From assembly GCF_900199455.1 (NCBI RefSeq), contig NZ_FZQR01000022.1, positions 1 through 64,000 on the forward strand: DNA of 64,000 nucleotides. Direction: 5' to 3'. The notes beneath the pieces were generated by a model. It was given only the letters and a program-made list of their open reading frames with translations, ran no database searches and was not told where the DNA came from. This stretch comes from Mesorhizobium carmichaelinearum. GTDB lineage: Bacteria > Pseudomonadota > Alphaproteobacteria > Rhizobiales > Rhizobiaceae. Positions 39,701 to 49,400 of this stretch are shown in pieces (position 1 is the stretch's first letter; each line of letters starts with the position of its first letter). The position numbers and the translations under genes are program-made.

Positions 39701-41287
39701 ATGTGGTTTAAGCGCCGCATGGTGGGAATAGACGACTCCATGGATGGTTGGGCGCCGGCGGGGCTGGCTGCCACCGGCCTCGACTCGTCATCGGTCTGGC
39801 CCGGCCTGCTTCGCCATCCCTGGTATTTGCTGGCGCTTCTGTGCCTGGTGCAGATCGTGTGCTGGACGGTGGTGCCGGCATTGATCGACCCCGCGCCGCC
39901 TGGCGACGTCGTGGAAGGTTTCATGTGGGGACGCGAATGGGTGCTTTTGACCTACAAGCACCCGCAGCTTCCGGGCTGGCTTCTCGAAACCAGCCATCTT
40001 CTGACCGGATCGTTCCACTGGCCGCAATATCTGCTCGCCCAGCTGACGATTTCGTCGACCTTCGTCCTGGTCTATCTGCTGGCCCGCGACATGCTCGGGC
40101 AACGCCGGGCGCTGGCTGCCGTGCTTTTGATGCCGTCGGTCTATTTCTTCGGCTGGCCGACCCCACAATTCAATCATGACTATGCGCAGATGCCGTTCTG
40201 GGCGGCCATTTGCTGGCTGCTCTGGCGCGCCGGCCGTGGTGGCGGGCCGGGCTGGTGGCTGGCGCTCGGACTGGTGTCGGGCGTCGGGCTCTATGCCAAG
40301 TTCTCCACCGGCCTGCTGCTCGCCTTCGGCGCGCTCTGGCTGTTGTCCGACGCGCGTGCGCGCAGCCGGCTGGCGACGCCTTGGCCATGGCTCGGCTTTG
40401 CCGTTTTTCTAGCGGTGGCTGCGCCGCTGGCCATCGCGCTCTACCGCATCGACTTCTTGCCATTGACCTATTTTGCCGACCGTGACGTGTGGGTAACCGA
40501 ACACCGCGCGCGCCTCTACTATATCGGTGTCCAGCTGGCCGGGCTCTCCGGTTTTCTTCTGGTGCTGGCGATATCAGGGCTGCTGCGGCGCTCGCCTGGT
40601 CCCGAAGCTCCCGTCGAACGCGGCATTCTGGTCTATCTCGTGTGGATGGGGCTTGGGCCGGCGACCCTGATCATGGTGGCCTCGTTGTTCACCGGCACCG
40701 GCGAGTCCTGGGGGGCGCCGATGTACAATCTTGTCGGTGTCACGGTGCTCGCCTTTCTCGGCCACCGGCTCGGCGCCATCGAGATGCGAAGGCTAGCGAT
40801 CTGTGCCTTCCTCTGCATCGTCACCATGTCGGGCGCCTATGCGGCCCTCCGCTGGACGGGCTGCAATGTGCGGGGGCGCCTGGACGCCGTCTGCTGGCCG
40901 GCGCAGCCGATCTCGGACGAGGCCGAGGCGGTTTGGCATGCGGCCGCGCCCGGCCGGCTCGACATTGTCGGCGGCGATACCCAGTTGGCCATGCTGGCGG
41001 GCCTCAATGCCTATGACAAGCCGTCGATCTTCACCGACCTCGATACCCGGTTCGCGCCCTGGATCACCAGGCAGCGCTTGCGCGACCACGGTATGCTGAT
41101 GGTTTGGCCTGGGCATGGCGTGCCGCCGCAGTTGCGGACATGGCTGGGCAACCTCCCGATCAAGACCGTTCTTTTCAATTGGTCGCGCACGGCGCCGCCT
41201 GTGGCAATCAGCTTTGCCGCCATTCCGCCTGGCACGCGGTATCTGCCGCTTGACGCCGACAGCCGGACCCGGCATCCGCGTAACTGA
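39701..41287 (+). CDS. GT39-like membrane glycosyltransferase
   Basis: A 528-residue protein of the PMT/ArnT type. An N-terminal membrane segment leads to the DPAPPGDVVEGFMWGREWVLLTYKHPQLPGWLLE loop. In this family the acidic residue in a D-E context binds the lipid-linked sugar, and KHPQLPGW is a conserved motif. Multiple membrane helices follow (YLLAQLTISSTFVLVYLLA, ALGLVSGVGLYAKFSTGLLLAFGALWLL). A C-terminal periplasmic domain ends the protein. It would transfer sugar from a polyprenyl carrier to lipid A or another envelope acceptor. Starts at 39701 or 39719 are possible. Confidence 0.8.
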   Translation: MWFKRRMVGIDDSMDGWAPAGLAATGLDSSSVWPGLLRHPWYLLALLCLVQIVCWTVVPALIDPAPPGDVVEGFMWGREWVLLTYKHPQLPGWLLETSHLLTGSFHWPQYLLAQLTISSTFVLVYLLARDMLGQRRALAAVLLMPSVYFFGWPTPQFNHDYAQMPFWAAICWLLWRAGRGGGPGWWLALGLVSGVGLYAKFSTGLLLAFGALWLLSDARARSRLATPWPWLGFAVFLAVAAPLAIALYRIDFLPLTYFADRDVWVTEHRARLYYIGVQLAGLSGFLLVLAISGLLRRSPGPEAPVERGILVYLVWMGLGPATLIMVASLFTGTGESWGAPMYNLVGVTVLAFLGHRLGAIEMRRLAICAFLCIVTMSGAYAALRWTGCNVRGRLDAVCWPAQPISDEAEAVWHAAAPGRLDIVGGDTQLAMLAGLNAYDKPSIFTDLDTRFAPWITRQRLRDHGMLMVWPGHGVPPQLRTWLGNLPIKTVLFNWSRTAPPVAISFAAIPPGTRYLPLDADSRTRHPRN

Positions 41288-41463
41288 AGCGGTTCGATCC
41301 CTTAGCCGCGTCGTGATATCGTTCGCGCATGGCCGCGTTCGTCTCCATGCGACTGGACGAAGCTGGCGACAATGCCCATTTATTGGGAAATCCAATTTTG
41401 TCTGCGCAATTCCGGGCGGGAAACCGCTGCATGAGCTGGAATTGCCTTTTGAGGAGACGTGAC

Positions 41464-41982
41464 ATGGCGACTTCGACCGAACGCGCAGTGCTTGCCGGTG
41501 GCTGTTTCTGGGGCATGCAGGATCTGATACGGCGCTATCCCGGTGTCATCTCCACCCGTGTCGGCTATAGCGGCGGCGATGTGCCCAACGCCACCTACCG
41601 CAATCACGGCACTCATGCCGAAGCCATCGAGATCAATTTCGATCCGGCCGTGATCAGCTATCGCAGGCTGCTGGAGCGCTTTTTCCAGATCCACGATCCG
41701 ACGACGCGCAACCGCCAGGGCAACGATGTCGGGATGAGCTACCGTTCGGCGATCTACTATACCAGCGACGAGCAAAAGCACGTCGCCGAAGACACCATCG
41801 CCGATGTCGATGCCTCCGGCCTGTGGCCCGGCAAGGTCGCCACCGAAGTCGCGCCGGCCGGCGCCTTCTGGGAGGCCGAGCCCGAGCATCAGGACTATCT
41901 GGAGAAATATCCGAACGGCTACACCTGCCATTTCGTCAGGCCGGGCTGGAAGCTGCCGGTCCGCGAGAAGGCCGCGTCCTGA
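41464..41982 (+). CDS. msrA: Peptide methionine sulfoxide reductase A
   Basis: A 172-residue enzyme that reduces methionine-S-sulfoxide in oxidised proteins. The catalytic motif is GGCFWGMQ (Cys at ~14). TRVGYSGGDVPNATYRNHGTHAEAIEI, FFQIHDPTTRNRQGNDVGMSYRSAIYY and the EPEHQDYLEKYPNGYTCHF segment (substrate pocket and resolving region) are standard. It has no signal peptide, so it is cytoplasmic. A GGAG site precedes the ATG. Followed by a strong terminator, so probably a single-gene unit. Confidence 0.95.
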   Translation: MATSTERAVLAGGCFWGMQDLIRRYPGVISTRVGYSGGDVPNATYRNHGTHAEAIEINFDPAVISYRRLLERFFQIHDPTTRNRQGNDVGMSYRSAIYYTSDEQKHVAEDTIADVDASGLWPGKVATEVAPAGAFWEAEPEHQDYLEKYPNGYTCHFVRPGWKLPVREKAAS

Positions 41983-42023
41983 CGTTTGGCGAAACACATC
42001 GTTGGGAAGCGATGTCGAAACAA

Positions 42024-42062
42024 AGAGAGCCGCGGGGCGGATGCCCCGCGGCTCTCTTTTTT
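42024..42062 (+). terminator. Terminator of msrA
   Basis: AGAGAGCCGCGGGGC/GCCCCGCGGCTCTCT with a short loop and six Ts. One of the strongest hairpins in the window. Confidence 0.9.
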
Positions 42063-42261
42063 ATGGCGACGACTTGCTTGCGTCGGGTTTCAAGTCGCCC
42101 GGTGTGGTGGGTTGTCGCCGGATCGACGGTGTTGGGCGAAGCCGGCTTACTCGGGTCTCCAGTGATCGACCTGCCGCCACCCAGATCTGGTGCAATGCTT
42201 TTGGCGCGGTGCGTTGAAAAAACGGCTTCCCCTTCGGTTCGAATGGTGCTTTAACGCGCCC

Positions 42262-42348
42262 ATCCACAGGGGTGCTCCGTACGGTCGGGGCTGAGACGGG
42301 GGCGGCAAGCCCACAGACCCTAGAAGCTGATCTGGGTAATACCAGCGG
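42262..42348 (+). promoter_or_regulatory. TPP riboswitch (THI element)
   Basis: The conserved parts appear in order: ACAGGGGTGC, GGGCTGAGACGGG, CAGACCCTAGAAGCTGATCTGG, GTAATACCAGCGGAGCG. This is the thiamine-pyrophosphate aptamer. It precedes the pyrimidine-uptake operon by 14 bases, so it probably controls translation start or early termination when TPP is plentiful. Confidence 0.93.
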
Positions 42349-42361
42349 AGCGAGGCGGGCG

Positions 42362-42970
42362 ATGTTTTCAGGCGCACAGATTTCCCTATACCCCATGGCC
42401 GACGATTTCGTCGGCGTCATCCTGGGCGCGCTCGGCGCGCTCGATCCCTACCGGGACAGGCTCAGGATCGAGACCGACGACATCTCGACCTTGCTGGTCG
42501 GGCCGCCCGAAGTGCTGTTCCCGGCGCTGCGCGACCTGTTCGTGGCGGCGGCGCGGAGCGGCAAGCATTGCGTGCTGTCGGCCGCCATTTCGCGCGGCTG
42601 CCCGGGCGAGCCGGACGATCCGATCTGCCGTTCCGACGCGTTTGGCGGACCTGTCGGGCCGCTCGGCCCGCGCAAGGAAGCCGCCATAGCCGCCGTGCGC
42701 AATGCTGCTGCCACCGGCCAGCAGGCAGCGGCACAATTCTCGCTCTATGTGATGGGCACCGGCGACCACATGGACGAGATCTATGGCTGCATCGACTTCC
42801 TGAAACAGTCCGGCGTCTACGATCGCTCCAAGAATTTCTGCACCAAACTGCGCGGCGATACGGGCGCGATCTTTTCGGCGCTGAACGAGGCTTTCTGCCG
42901 CTTCGGGCCGGGCGCCGGCCACGTAACCCTCGACGTCACGGTTTCGGCCAACAGCCCGTCGGCTGTCTAA
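42362..42970 (+). CDS. YkoF-like thiamine/HMP-binding protein
   Basis: A 202-residue protein with two tandem ferredoxin-like halves: GAQISLYPMADDFVGVILGALGALDPYRDRLRIETDDISTLLVGPPEVLF and a second half AQFSLYVMGTGDHMDEIYGCIDFLKQSGVYDRSKNFCTKLRGDTGAIF. The pattern matches YkoF, which binds thiamine or its pyrimidine part (HMP). It sits directly under the TPP riboswitch and in front of an ABC uptake system, supporting a role in pyrimidine salvage for thiamine. Cytoplasmic. Confidence 0.85.
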   Translation: MFSGAQISLYPMADDFVGVILGALGALDPYRDRLRIETDDISTLLVGPPEVLFPALRDLFVAAARSGKHCVLSAAISRGCPGEPDDPICRSDAFGGPVGPLGPRKEAAIAAVRNAAATGQQAAAQFSLYVMGTGDHMDEIYGCIDFLKQSGVYDRSKNFCTKLRGDTGAIFSALNEAFCRFGPGAGHVTLDVTVSANSPSAV

Positions 42971-43005
42971 GCCGGCCGCGCTTCGGCGCGACCCCGTCAA
43001 GGGTT

Positions 43006-43826
43006 ATGCCCGTGGTCTCATCATCAGTCGCGTCGCGCCCGCTCGTGGGTTCCCTTGCCAAGGCTGTACCCGCCGTCATCTCGGTCGGGTTGCTGCTTGT
43101 GGCGTGGGAGATCTACGCCACCTATTCCGGCATCAAGCCGACGATTCTGCCAGCGCCGTCACGCGTCTTCGAGCAGGCGGTGCTCAATCGCGACGCGCTG
43201 ATCGACACGCCATTCCCACCATCCGCGCCACGCTGATCGGCTTTGCCTGCTCGCTCGGCGCCGCCTTCGCGCTGTCGATGCTGGTCGACATCTTCCAGCC
43301 GCTGCGGCGCGCGCTGTTTCCCGTCTTCATCGTCAGCCAGACCTTGCCGCTGGTGGCCATCGCGCCGCTGGTGGTGCTGTGGTTCGGCTTCGGGCTGGCG
43401 CCGAAGATCATGCTGGTGGCGCTGGTCACCTTCTTCCCGATGCTGGTGGCTCTGGTGCAGGGTTACGAGGCGACCGAGGCCGAGATCGGCCAGATGCTGC
43501 GCGCCATGGGGGCAGGGCGCTGGCGCGTCTTCGTGCTGGCGCGGCTGCCTTCGGCGCTGCCCTACTTCTTCGCGGGCTTGAGGATCTCCATCACCTATGC
43601 CGTGGTCGGCGCCATTTTCGCCGAATATGCCGGCGCGGCGAAGGGGCTGGGCATCTACATGCTCAACGCCAAGAACAATTTCCGCCCCGATCTGGTTCTG
43701 GCCGCTGTCGGCGTCAGTGCCGCGCTCACGCTGATCCTGTTCGGGCTGACGGCGCTCCTGCAGCGCCTCGCCATGCCTTGGGAGCAGGCCGGCCGTCAGC
43801 CGGCAGGGAAGGGGCAGTGGCGATGA
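43006..43826 (+). pseudogene. ABC permease for thiamine precursor (ThiX-like), frameshifted
   Basis: The permease of the HMP transporter. The N-terminal part reads MPVVSSSVASRPLVGSL, VPAVISVGLLLVAWEIYATYSGIKPTILPAPSRVFEQAVLNRDALID in one frame. From about 43206 the homology continues one frame over with IPTIRATLIGFACSLG, QTLPLVAIAPLVVLWFGFGLAPK and the EAA-type loop QMLRAMGAGRWRVFVLARLPSALPY. Adding one base in ATCGACACGCC would restore a normal ~273-residue protein, so one base has been lost (or mis-read). The other operon genes are intact. Confidence 0.85.
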
Positions 43827-44590
43827 GCCGGCTCGAATTGCGGCGTGTGCGCAAAGCGTTTGGCGGGCTCGACGTGATCGCCGATATTTCGCTCACCGTT
43901 GGCGCCGGCGAATTCGTCTCGATCCTTGGGCCGTCGGGCGCCGGCAAGTCGACGCTGTTCCAACTCCTGACGGGTGCCGAGCATAGCGAGGGCGAGATGT
44001 TCTTCGACGATGCGCCGCTCGACGACCATGGCAGGCATTTCGCCTTCATGCCGCAGCGCGACGCGCTGATGCCGTGGCGGCGCATCCTCGACAACGCGAC
44101 GCTCGGGCTCGAAGTGCAAGGCGTCAGGCGCAAGGCGGCGCGGGCGCGTGTCGCGCCGCTGTTCGCCGAGTTCGGGCTTGCCGGCTTCGAGCGGCATTTT
44201 CCGGCGCAGCTTTCGGGCGGCATGCGCCAGCGCGCGGCATTGCTGCGCACGGTGGTGCAGGAGCGCGACATGCTTTTGCTCGACGAGCCGTTCGGCGCGC
44301 TCGACGCGCTGACCCGCGCGGCCATGCAGCGCTGGCTCGAACAGATGTGGCGGCACCATCGCTGGACCGCGCTGCTGATCACGCACGACGTGCGCGAGGC
44401 CGTGTTCCTGTCCGACCGCATCTATGTGCTGTCGGCGCGCCCGGCCCGTGTGTTGCGTGAAATCAGAGTGCCGTTGCCGCGCCCGCGCGATCCGACCGGC
44501 GCCGCCGCGCAACAGGCCGGCGCGCTCGAGGCCGAGATCCTCGACATTTTGCTCAACCCGCAACCATCCAAAGGACATGACCATGACTGA
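43823..44590 (+). CDS. ABC ATPase for thiamine precursor (ThiZ-like)
   Basis: A 255-residue NitT/TauT-type ATPase. Walker A GPSGAGKST at 36-44, Q-loop FAFMPQRDALMPWR, signature LSGGMRQRAALLR at 130-142, Walker B DMLLLDEPFGALDAL, H-loop LLITHDVREAV. It overlaps the permease stop by ATGA. It powers uptake of HMP or a derivative together with the permease and binding protein. Confidence 0.9.
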   Translation: MSRLELRRVRKAFGGLDVIADISLTVGAGEFVSILGPSGAGKSTLFQLLTGAEHSEGEMFFDDAPLDDHGRHFAFMPQRDALMPWRRILDNATLGLEVQGVRRKAARARVAPLFAEFGLAGFERHFPAQLSGGMRQRAALLRTVVQERDMLLLDEPFGALDALTRAAMQRWLEQMWRHHRWTALLITHDVREAVFLSDRIYVLSARPARVLREIRVPLPRPRDPTGAAAQQAGALEAEILDILLNPQPSKGHDHD

Positions 44591-45599
44591 CTTGACGCGC
44601 CGACAGGCCTTGCTGCTCACCCTTGCCAGCGGATTTCCGCTGATCGCCGGATCGAAGCGCTCCTTCGCGGCAACACAAAAAGTCACCGTTGCGCTGGACT
44701 GGACGGTCAACACCAACCACATCGGGCTGTTCGTCGCCCGCGACAAGGGTTTTTACCGCGAGGCCGGCCTCGAGGTCGACATCCTGCCCTACAGCGACAC
44801 CGGCGCCGGCACACTGGTCGCCAACCGCGTCGCCGATTTCGGCATTAACGGCACCATCAGCCTGTTCACCCAGAAGACCGCCGGGGCCGATCTGAAGGCC
44901 GTCTATGCCGTGGTGCAGTCCGAAACCGGCCGGGTGGTCTTCAATGCGGCGCGCAGCGAGATCAAAAGTCCAGGGGACCTTGACGGCCTGACCTATGGCG
45001 GTTTCGGCAGCGCCTGGGAAAACGCGCTGATCTCGACCATCATCCGCCACGATGGCGGCAAGGGCAATTTCGAAACGGTGACGCTCGGCACCTCCGCCTA
45101 TGAAGCGCTGGCCAACGGCTCTGTCGACTTCACGCTCGAGGTCTCGACCTGGGAGGGCGTCGAGGCCGAACTCAAAGGCATCAAGCAGCGCAGCTTCGTC
45201 TATGCCGATTATGGCGTACCTGACGAGCACACGACGCTGATCTCGTCGAGCGAAGCGTATCTCAAGGCAAACCCGGAATTGGCGTCGGCCTTCGTCCAGG
45301 CAACGCGGCGCGGCTATCAGTTCGCCGTCGATCGTCCCTGGGAAGCCGCCGCGCTGCTGATCGCCGCCAACAAGGATGCCCTGACCAATCCGGCTTTGAT
45401 CGAAGCATCGCTGAAAGCGCTGATCGACGGCCACTATCTGCGCGCGGAAAACGGCGCCATCGGCACGATGGATCCAGCCAAGATGGACGCGATCGGCGGC
45501 TATCTGTTCGCTGCGGGCATTTTGCGCGACGCGGACGGGAAGATTCTGGCGCAGCGCCCTGATTTCGCGAAGTATTTCAGCAATTCAACTTTGGGTTGA
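44583..45599 (+). CDS. HMP/thiamine-precursor substrate-binding protein (ThiY/NMT1-like)
   Basis: A 338-residue periplasmic protein. The signal TRRQALLLTLASGFPLIAGSKRSFAA has a twin-Arg-like start. The mature part KVTVALDWTVNTNHIGLFVARDKGFYREAGLEVDILPYSDTGAGT is the hallmark of the NMT1/THI5-like ThiY group; the LDWTVNTNH stretch forms part of the pyrimidine site. Its start overlaps the ATPase end. Another ATG lies two codons upstream. Confidence 0.85.
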   Translation: MTDLTRRQALLLTLASGFPLIAGSKRSFAATQKVTVALDWTVNTNHIGLFVARDKGFYREAGLEVDILPYSDTGAGTLVANRVADFGINGTISLFTQKTAGADLKAVYAVVQSETGRVVFNAARSEIKSPGDLDGLTYGGFGSAWENALISTIIRHDGGKGNFETVTLGTSAYEALANGSVDFTLEVSTWEGVEAELKGIKQRSFVYADYGVPDEHTTLISSSEAYLKANPELASAFVQATRRGYQFAVDRPWEAAALLIAANKDALTNPALIEASLKALIDGHYLRAENGAIGTMDPAKMDAIGGYLFAAGILRDADGKILAQRPDFAKYFSNSTLG

Positions 45600-45627
45600 C
45601 GGGCCAAGCCGGCTCTTGAACCTGAAG

Positions 45628-45666
45628 GTCATGCCTGGCGCACCAAAGGGATCCGCCAGGCATGAC
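45628..45666. terminator. Hairpin between convergent genes
   Basis: GTCATGCCTGGCG/CGCCAGGCATGAC, a 13-base perfect stem with a 13-base loop and no clear T run on the plus side. It lies between the transporter operon and the convergent gene. Confidence 0.5.
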
Positions 45667-45696
45667 AAACCCTTATCAACCGCGCGCAGACCCCGA

Positions 45697-46476
45697 CTAA
45701 TTCCGGGCGATCTCATAGAGCAAAGCGGTTTTGATGTGCCGCCCGGGCTCACCCTGCAGCGACAGCGCGGACGTATAGAGTTTCGCGACTGCCGGGCAGA
45801 GACCTTCGAATTCCAGGCTGACATTGGCAATGGCATCCATCTCGGCGGGGGTGCCGCCAACCTTGATGAAAGCGTCGGCCAGCAGCGACCAATCTTCATC
45901 GCTGGCTGAAGCGGCCGGCAGGCCGCCCTTTTTTGCCGCGCCGAAGGCGCGGAACAGGGTGGCGCCGATCTTGTCCATGTCGCTCAGGAAGTCCTGGTCC
46001 GGTGTGCTGAGCGCGCCCGGCCCCTGGCGAAGGTAGTTGTTACAGGTGGTAGCGGTTTCCCGCGCCATGATATGGTTGAGCATGTCCAATTGCGCGCGCA
46101 GGGCTTCCGCGGCCTTGCTGTCGGGAGCCGAGGACAGCAGGGATGCGTATCGTTGCCTGAGATCGGCGACCGCCATCCTGCTGGTGTTGCGCACCTGCTC
46201 GATGTTTCCCAGTCTGGCCACAGCCGTGATCTTTTCCACGACGGCTTCATAGTCTTGCGGAAACTCCTGCTTGATTGCTTTGAAGATCTGGCTTCCCTGG
46301 CTCTCAATCTGTTGGCTCACCTGATCTGTGGTCAGCGTCTGCGGATCGGACGAGCCTGCCACTTGGTGGTAGAGATACTTGCCGCCGGCAAAGCCGAGCG
46401 CCCAGGGCAACACCTTCACCGCAACTAACGACAAAGTGGCTATTGCCGCCACGCCCACACCTTTCCAACGTCCCAT
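45697..46476 (-). CDS. Membrane-anchored protein of unknown function, partner of TPR protein
   Basis: A 259-residue protein that starts MGRWKGVGVAAIATLSLVAVKVLPWALGFAGGKYL, one N-terminal membrane helix. A helical soluble domain follows (DQVSQQIESQGSQIFKAIKQEFPQDYEAVVEKITAVARLGNIE, RAQLDMLNHIMARETATTCNNYL, SLEFEGLCPAVAKLYTSAL). Not recognised. Its first residues, M-x-x-W-K-G-x-G, match those of the upstream TPR gene (MASWKGAGLPVAA), so both may share an export or anchoring signal. It starts 22 bases after the TPR stop, behind GGAGG; likely one operon. Confidence 0.65.
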   Translation of the reverse strand: MGRWKGVGVAAIATLSLVAVKVLPWALGFAGGKYLYHQVAGSSDPQTLTTDQVSQQIESQGSQIFKAIKQEFPQDYEAVVEKITAVARLGNIEQVRNTSRMAVADLRQRYASLLSSAPDSKAAEALRAQLDMLNHIMARETATTCNNYLRQGPGALSTPDQDFLSDMDKIGATLFRAFGAAKKGGLPAASASDEDWSLLADAFIKVGGTPAEMDAIANVSLEFEGLCPAVAKLYTSALSLQGEPGRHIKTALLYEIARN

Positions 46477-46498
46477 CCTCCGGCCCTCCTGAACTGTC

Positions 46499-49400
46499 TT
46501 ACTTCGCGCCAAGGCTCAGCGCCTTCTTGCGGTCGGCCTCGGCGCGCTTGTGGTTGCCCTTGGCGTCCCATGCCTTGCCTCGCGCTTTGTAGGCGGTGGT
46601 GAAATCCGGTTGGAGCTCTATCGCCTGGCTCAAATCGGCGATGGCGCCGTCATAGTCCGCCCTGCTGGTCCGGATCACGCCTCGGCCCAAATAGGCAAAG
46701 GGATTCCTGCGATCGAGGCTGAGTGCCTTTTCGAAATCGCGCAACGCTGCGACGTCCTCGTGCCTGCCCATCCATGTGAGGCCCCGAGCGGCATAGACCC
46801 TCGCATCGGTGGGATTGAGACTGATGGCCTTCTCGTAGTCCGCGAGCGCTCCGTCGTCGTCCCCCTGGGAACCGCGGTTCTGGCCGCGGTCGTAGTAGGT
46901 CTCGGCGAGATTCGGATTGAGCGCGATCGCCTGGCTGTAATCGGCGACCGCATGAGCGTAGTCCCCCTTGGCCTCCCAGGCCATTGCTCGGGCCAGATAG
47001 GCGTCGTGGAACGCCGGAAAGAATGAAATCGCCTTGCCAAACTGGGCTATGGCGCTGTCATAGTCGTTCTTTCCATACAGCGCTCGACCCTTGTTGAAGG
47101 TCTGCGCGGCCAGCGAAGTCCAACTCGGCCTGGTCGCTTGCTCACCAGCCCGGCCAGCGGCTTGACCTGGCATCTTCGATGCGTTCGCTTCGTCTCTTGC
47201 AACCATCGCCAACTTGCGACCCTTGCGGGCGAGGGCCATCTTTGGATTGAGCTTCAGCGCCTGGTCCAAGTCGGCAATCGCCGGGTCGTAGTCGCCCTTG
47301 GTGAACCAGACAGTGCCACGCGCAAAATAAGCCGGCGCATATTGCGGGTTGAGTTCGACCACGCGGCTGTAGTCGGCGATGGCACGATCCAGTTCGTTCT
47401 TGTTTGTCCACGCGACAGCGCGGCCGATGTAGGCGTCTGAATAGGCGGGATAGAGTCTGATCACCTCGCTGAAGTCGGTGATGGCTGCGTCGTACATGCC
47501 CTTCTCGACAAGCGACAGACCGCGGCCGATATAGGCCGAGGCCTTTTTTGGATCGAGCGCAATCGCCTTGCTGTATTCGGCGATGGCGCGATCGAATTTG
47601 CCTTTATCGTAGAAGGCGTCGCCGCGGTCGACGAAAGCCTTGAGGTTCTTCGGGGCCGAACCCTCGGCGTCCTGCGCGGCACCACCTTCTGCCAGCGCAG
47701 CCACCGTCGCTTTGCGCGCAACCATATAGTCTGGATTGCTGGGGCTGAGCTTTATGGCTTGATCGAAGTCGTCAATCGCCTTCGAATAGTCCTTGCCGTC
47801 GGCCCACGCCATGCCGCGCCCGTAATAGCTGGCATCATCCTTCGGATCGATTCCGATCGCCACCGAATAGGCGGCGATTGCGCGTCCTGTGTCGCCCTTG
47901 GCATGCCGAGCCAAGCCTTCGCAGTAAAATGCGTCGCGCGCCTTCGGATCGAGCGTGGCGGCGCGGTCGCAATCGGCGAGAGCGCCATCGATGTCGCCAA
48001 GGGCGACCTTTGCGAGGCCCCGGCGAAAATGCGCCGGGGCAAAATTGGGCGCGCGTTCGATGACCTTGCCGTAGTCGGCGATCGCCTGCTGGTAGGCGCG
48101 TTTGGCGGCCCAGGCCTTGCCGCGGCCGAAATAGGCGAACCGGTTGTTCGGGTCGAGCGCGATCGCGTGGTTGTAGGCGCCGATCGCCTGATCGTACTTG
48201 CCCATGTCCAGGAAGGCATCGCCGCCAAGGATCGCTTCCAGGGCCTGCGGGTCGGTCGCCTCCAGGGCCTTCGCGGCCAGCGTGTCCTGCGTGGCCGTTA
48301 TATCGGGAACGACGGCTGACGGCGTCGGCTGTTGTGTGTCCGGCAATGGTGGCGGTTTGCTGTGGTTACCCGCAAGCTGTTCCCTGCAGCCTCCCGCCCA
48401 TTTTGGATCGAGTTCGGCGGCGCGACGGCAATCCGCCGCTGCACCGACCATATCGCCCTTCAGTGTTCTGGCGCCGGCCCGGCTGAAATAGGCTTCGGTG
48501 CTTTCGGGATCCAGGCTGATCGCCTTGTCGAGATCGAGAAGTGCGCCTTCGACGCCATATTTTGCGAGCCGCGCCTCGGCGCGCTCGATCAGGATTTTTG
48601 CGGCTGCCGGGTCCTTCCCTGTGGCAACCGACGGAGCTGTTTCGCCCGGGGCGTGTTCGCTGCAAGAGCCTGCGCGCTTCGGATCGAGTTCGATGGCGCG
48701 CCGGCAGTCGGTGGCGGCAGTGGCGTAATTTCCCTGGGATGCCTCGGCAAACGCCCGGTCGTAAAAGGCCTCGGCGTTGTAAGGATCATACTGGATCGCG
48801 AAGCTGAATGAATCTATGGCGCCTGCGACGTCGCCTTGCACCTGCTGTTCCAGCCCCCGTTTGAGATTCCAGGCAACGAGCTCGGAGTGGTCCTCTTTGG
48901 GGTATAGTTGCAGCGGTTCGTACACCGGGGACGCGGCAGGCCTGGGTGTCTGTGGCTCAGCCGGCGCCTTCGCGCCCACCGGCCCCGTGTCGCAGCCACC
49001 TGCCTTTGTCGGATCGAGCTCGACGGCCTTTCGGCAATCGGTGGCCGCGCCGCTGGCGTCGCCGCTGCGGGTGCGCACCAGGGAGCGACCGAAATAGGCC
49101 CTGGCATAGTTCGCATCAAGAGCGATCGCTCTGTCGAAATCGGCTATGGCGCGATTGTCGTTGCCTTTGCTTGCCCATGCCACGGCTCGGTAATAGTAAC
49201 CGTCGATACCAGCGGCATCGAGTTCGATTGCCTTGCTGGTGTCGGAAATCGCGCGAATCCAATCGTTCTTGCCAAGCCAGGCGGCACCGCGGTTGGCATA
49301 GGCGTCGGCGTTTTTGGGATCGAGGCCCAGCGCCAGGTCATAATCGGCGATGGCGGGATCGAATTCGCCCTTGGCGGCGCGGGCAATGCCGCGGTTGATA

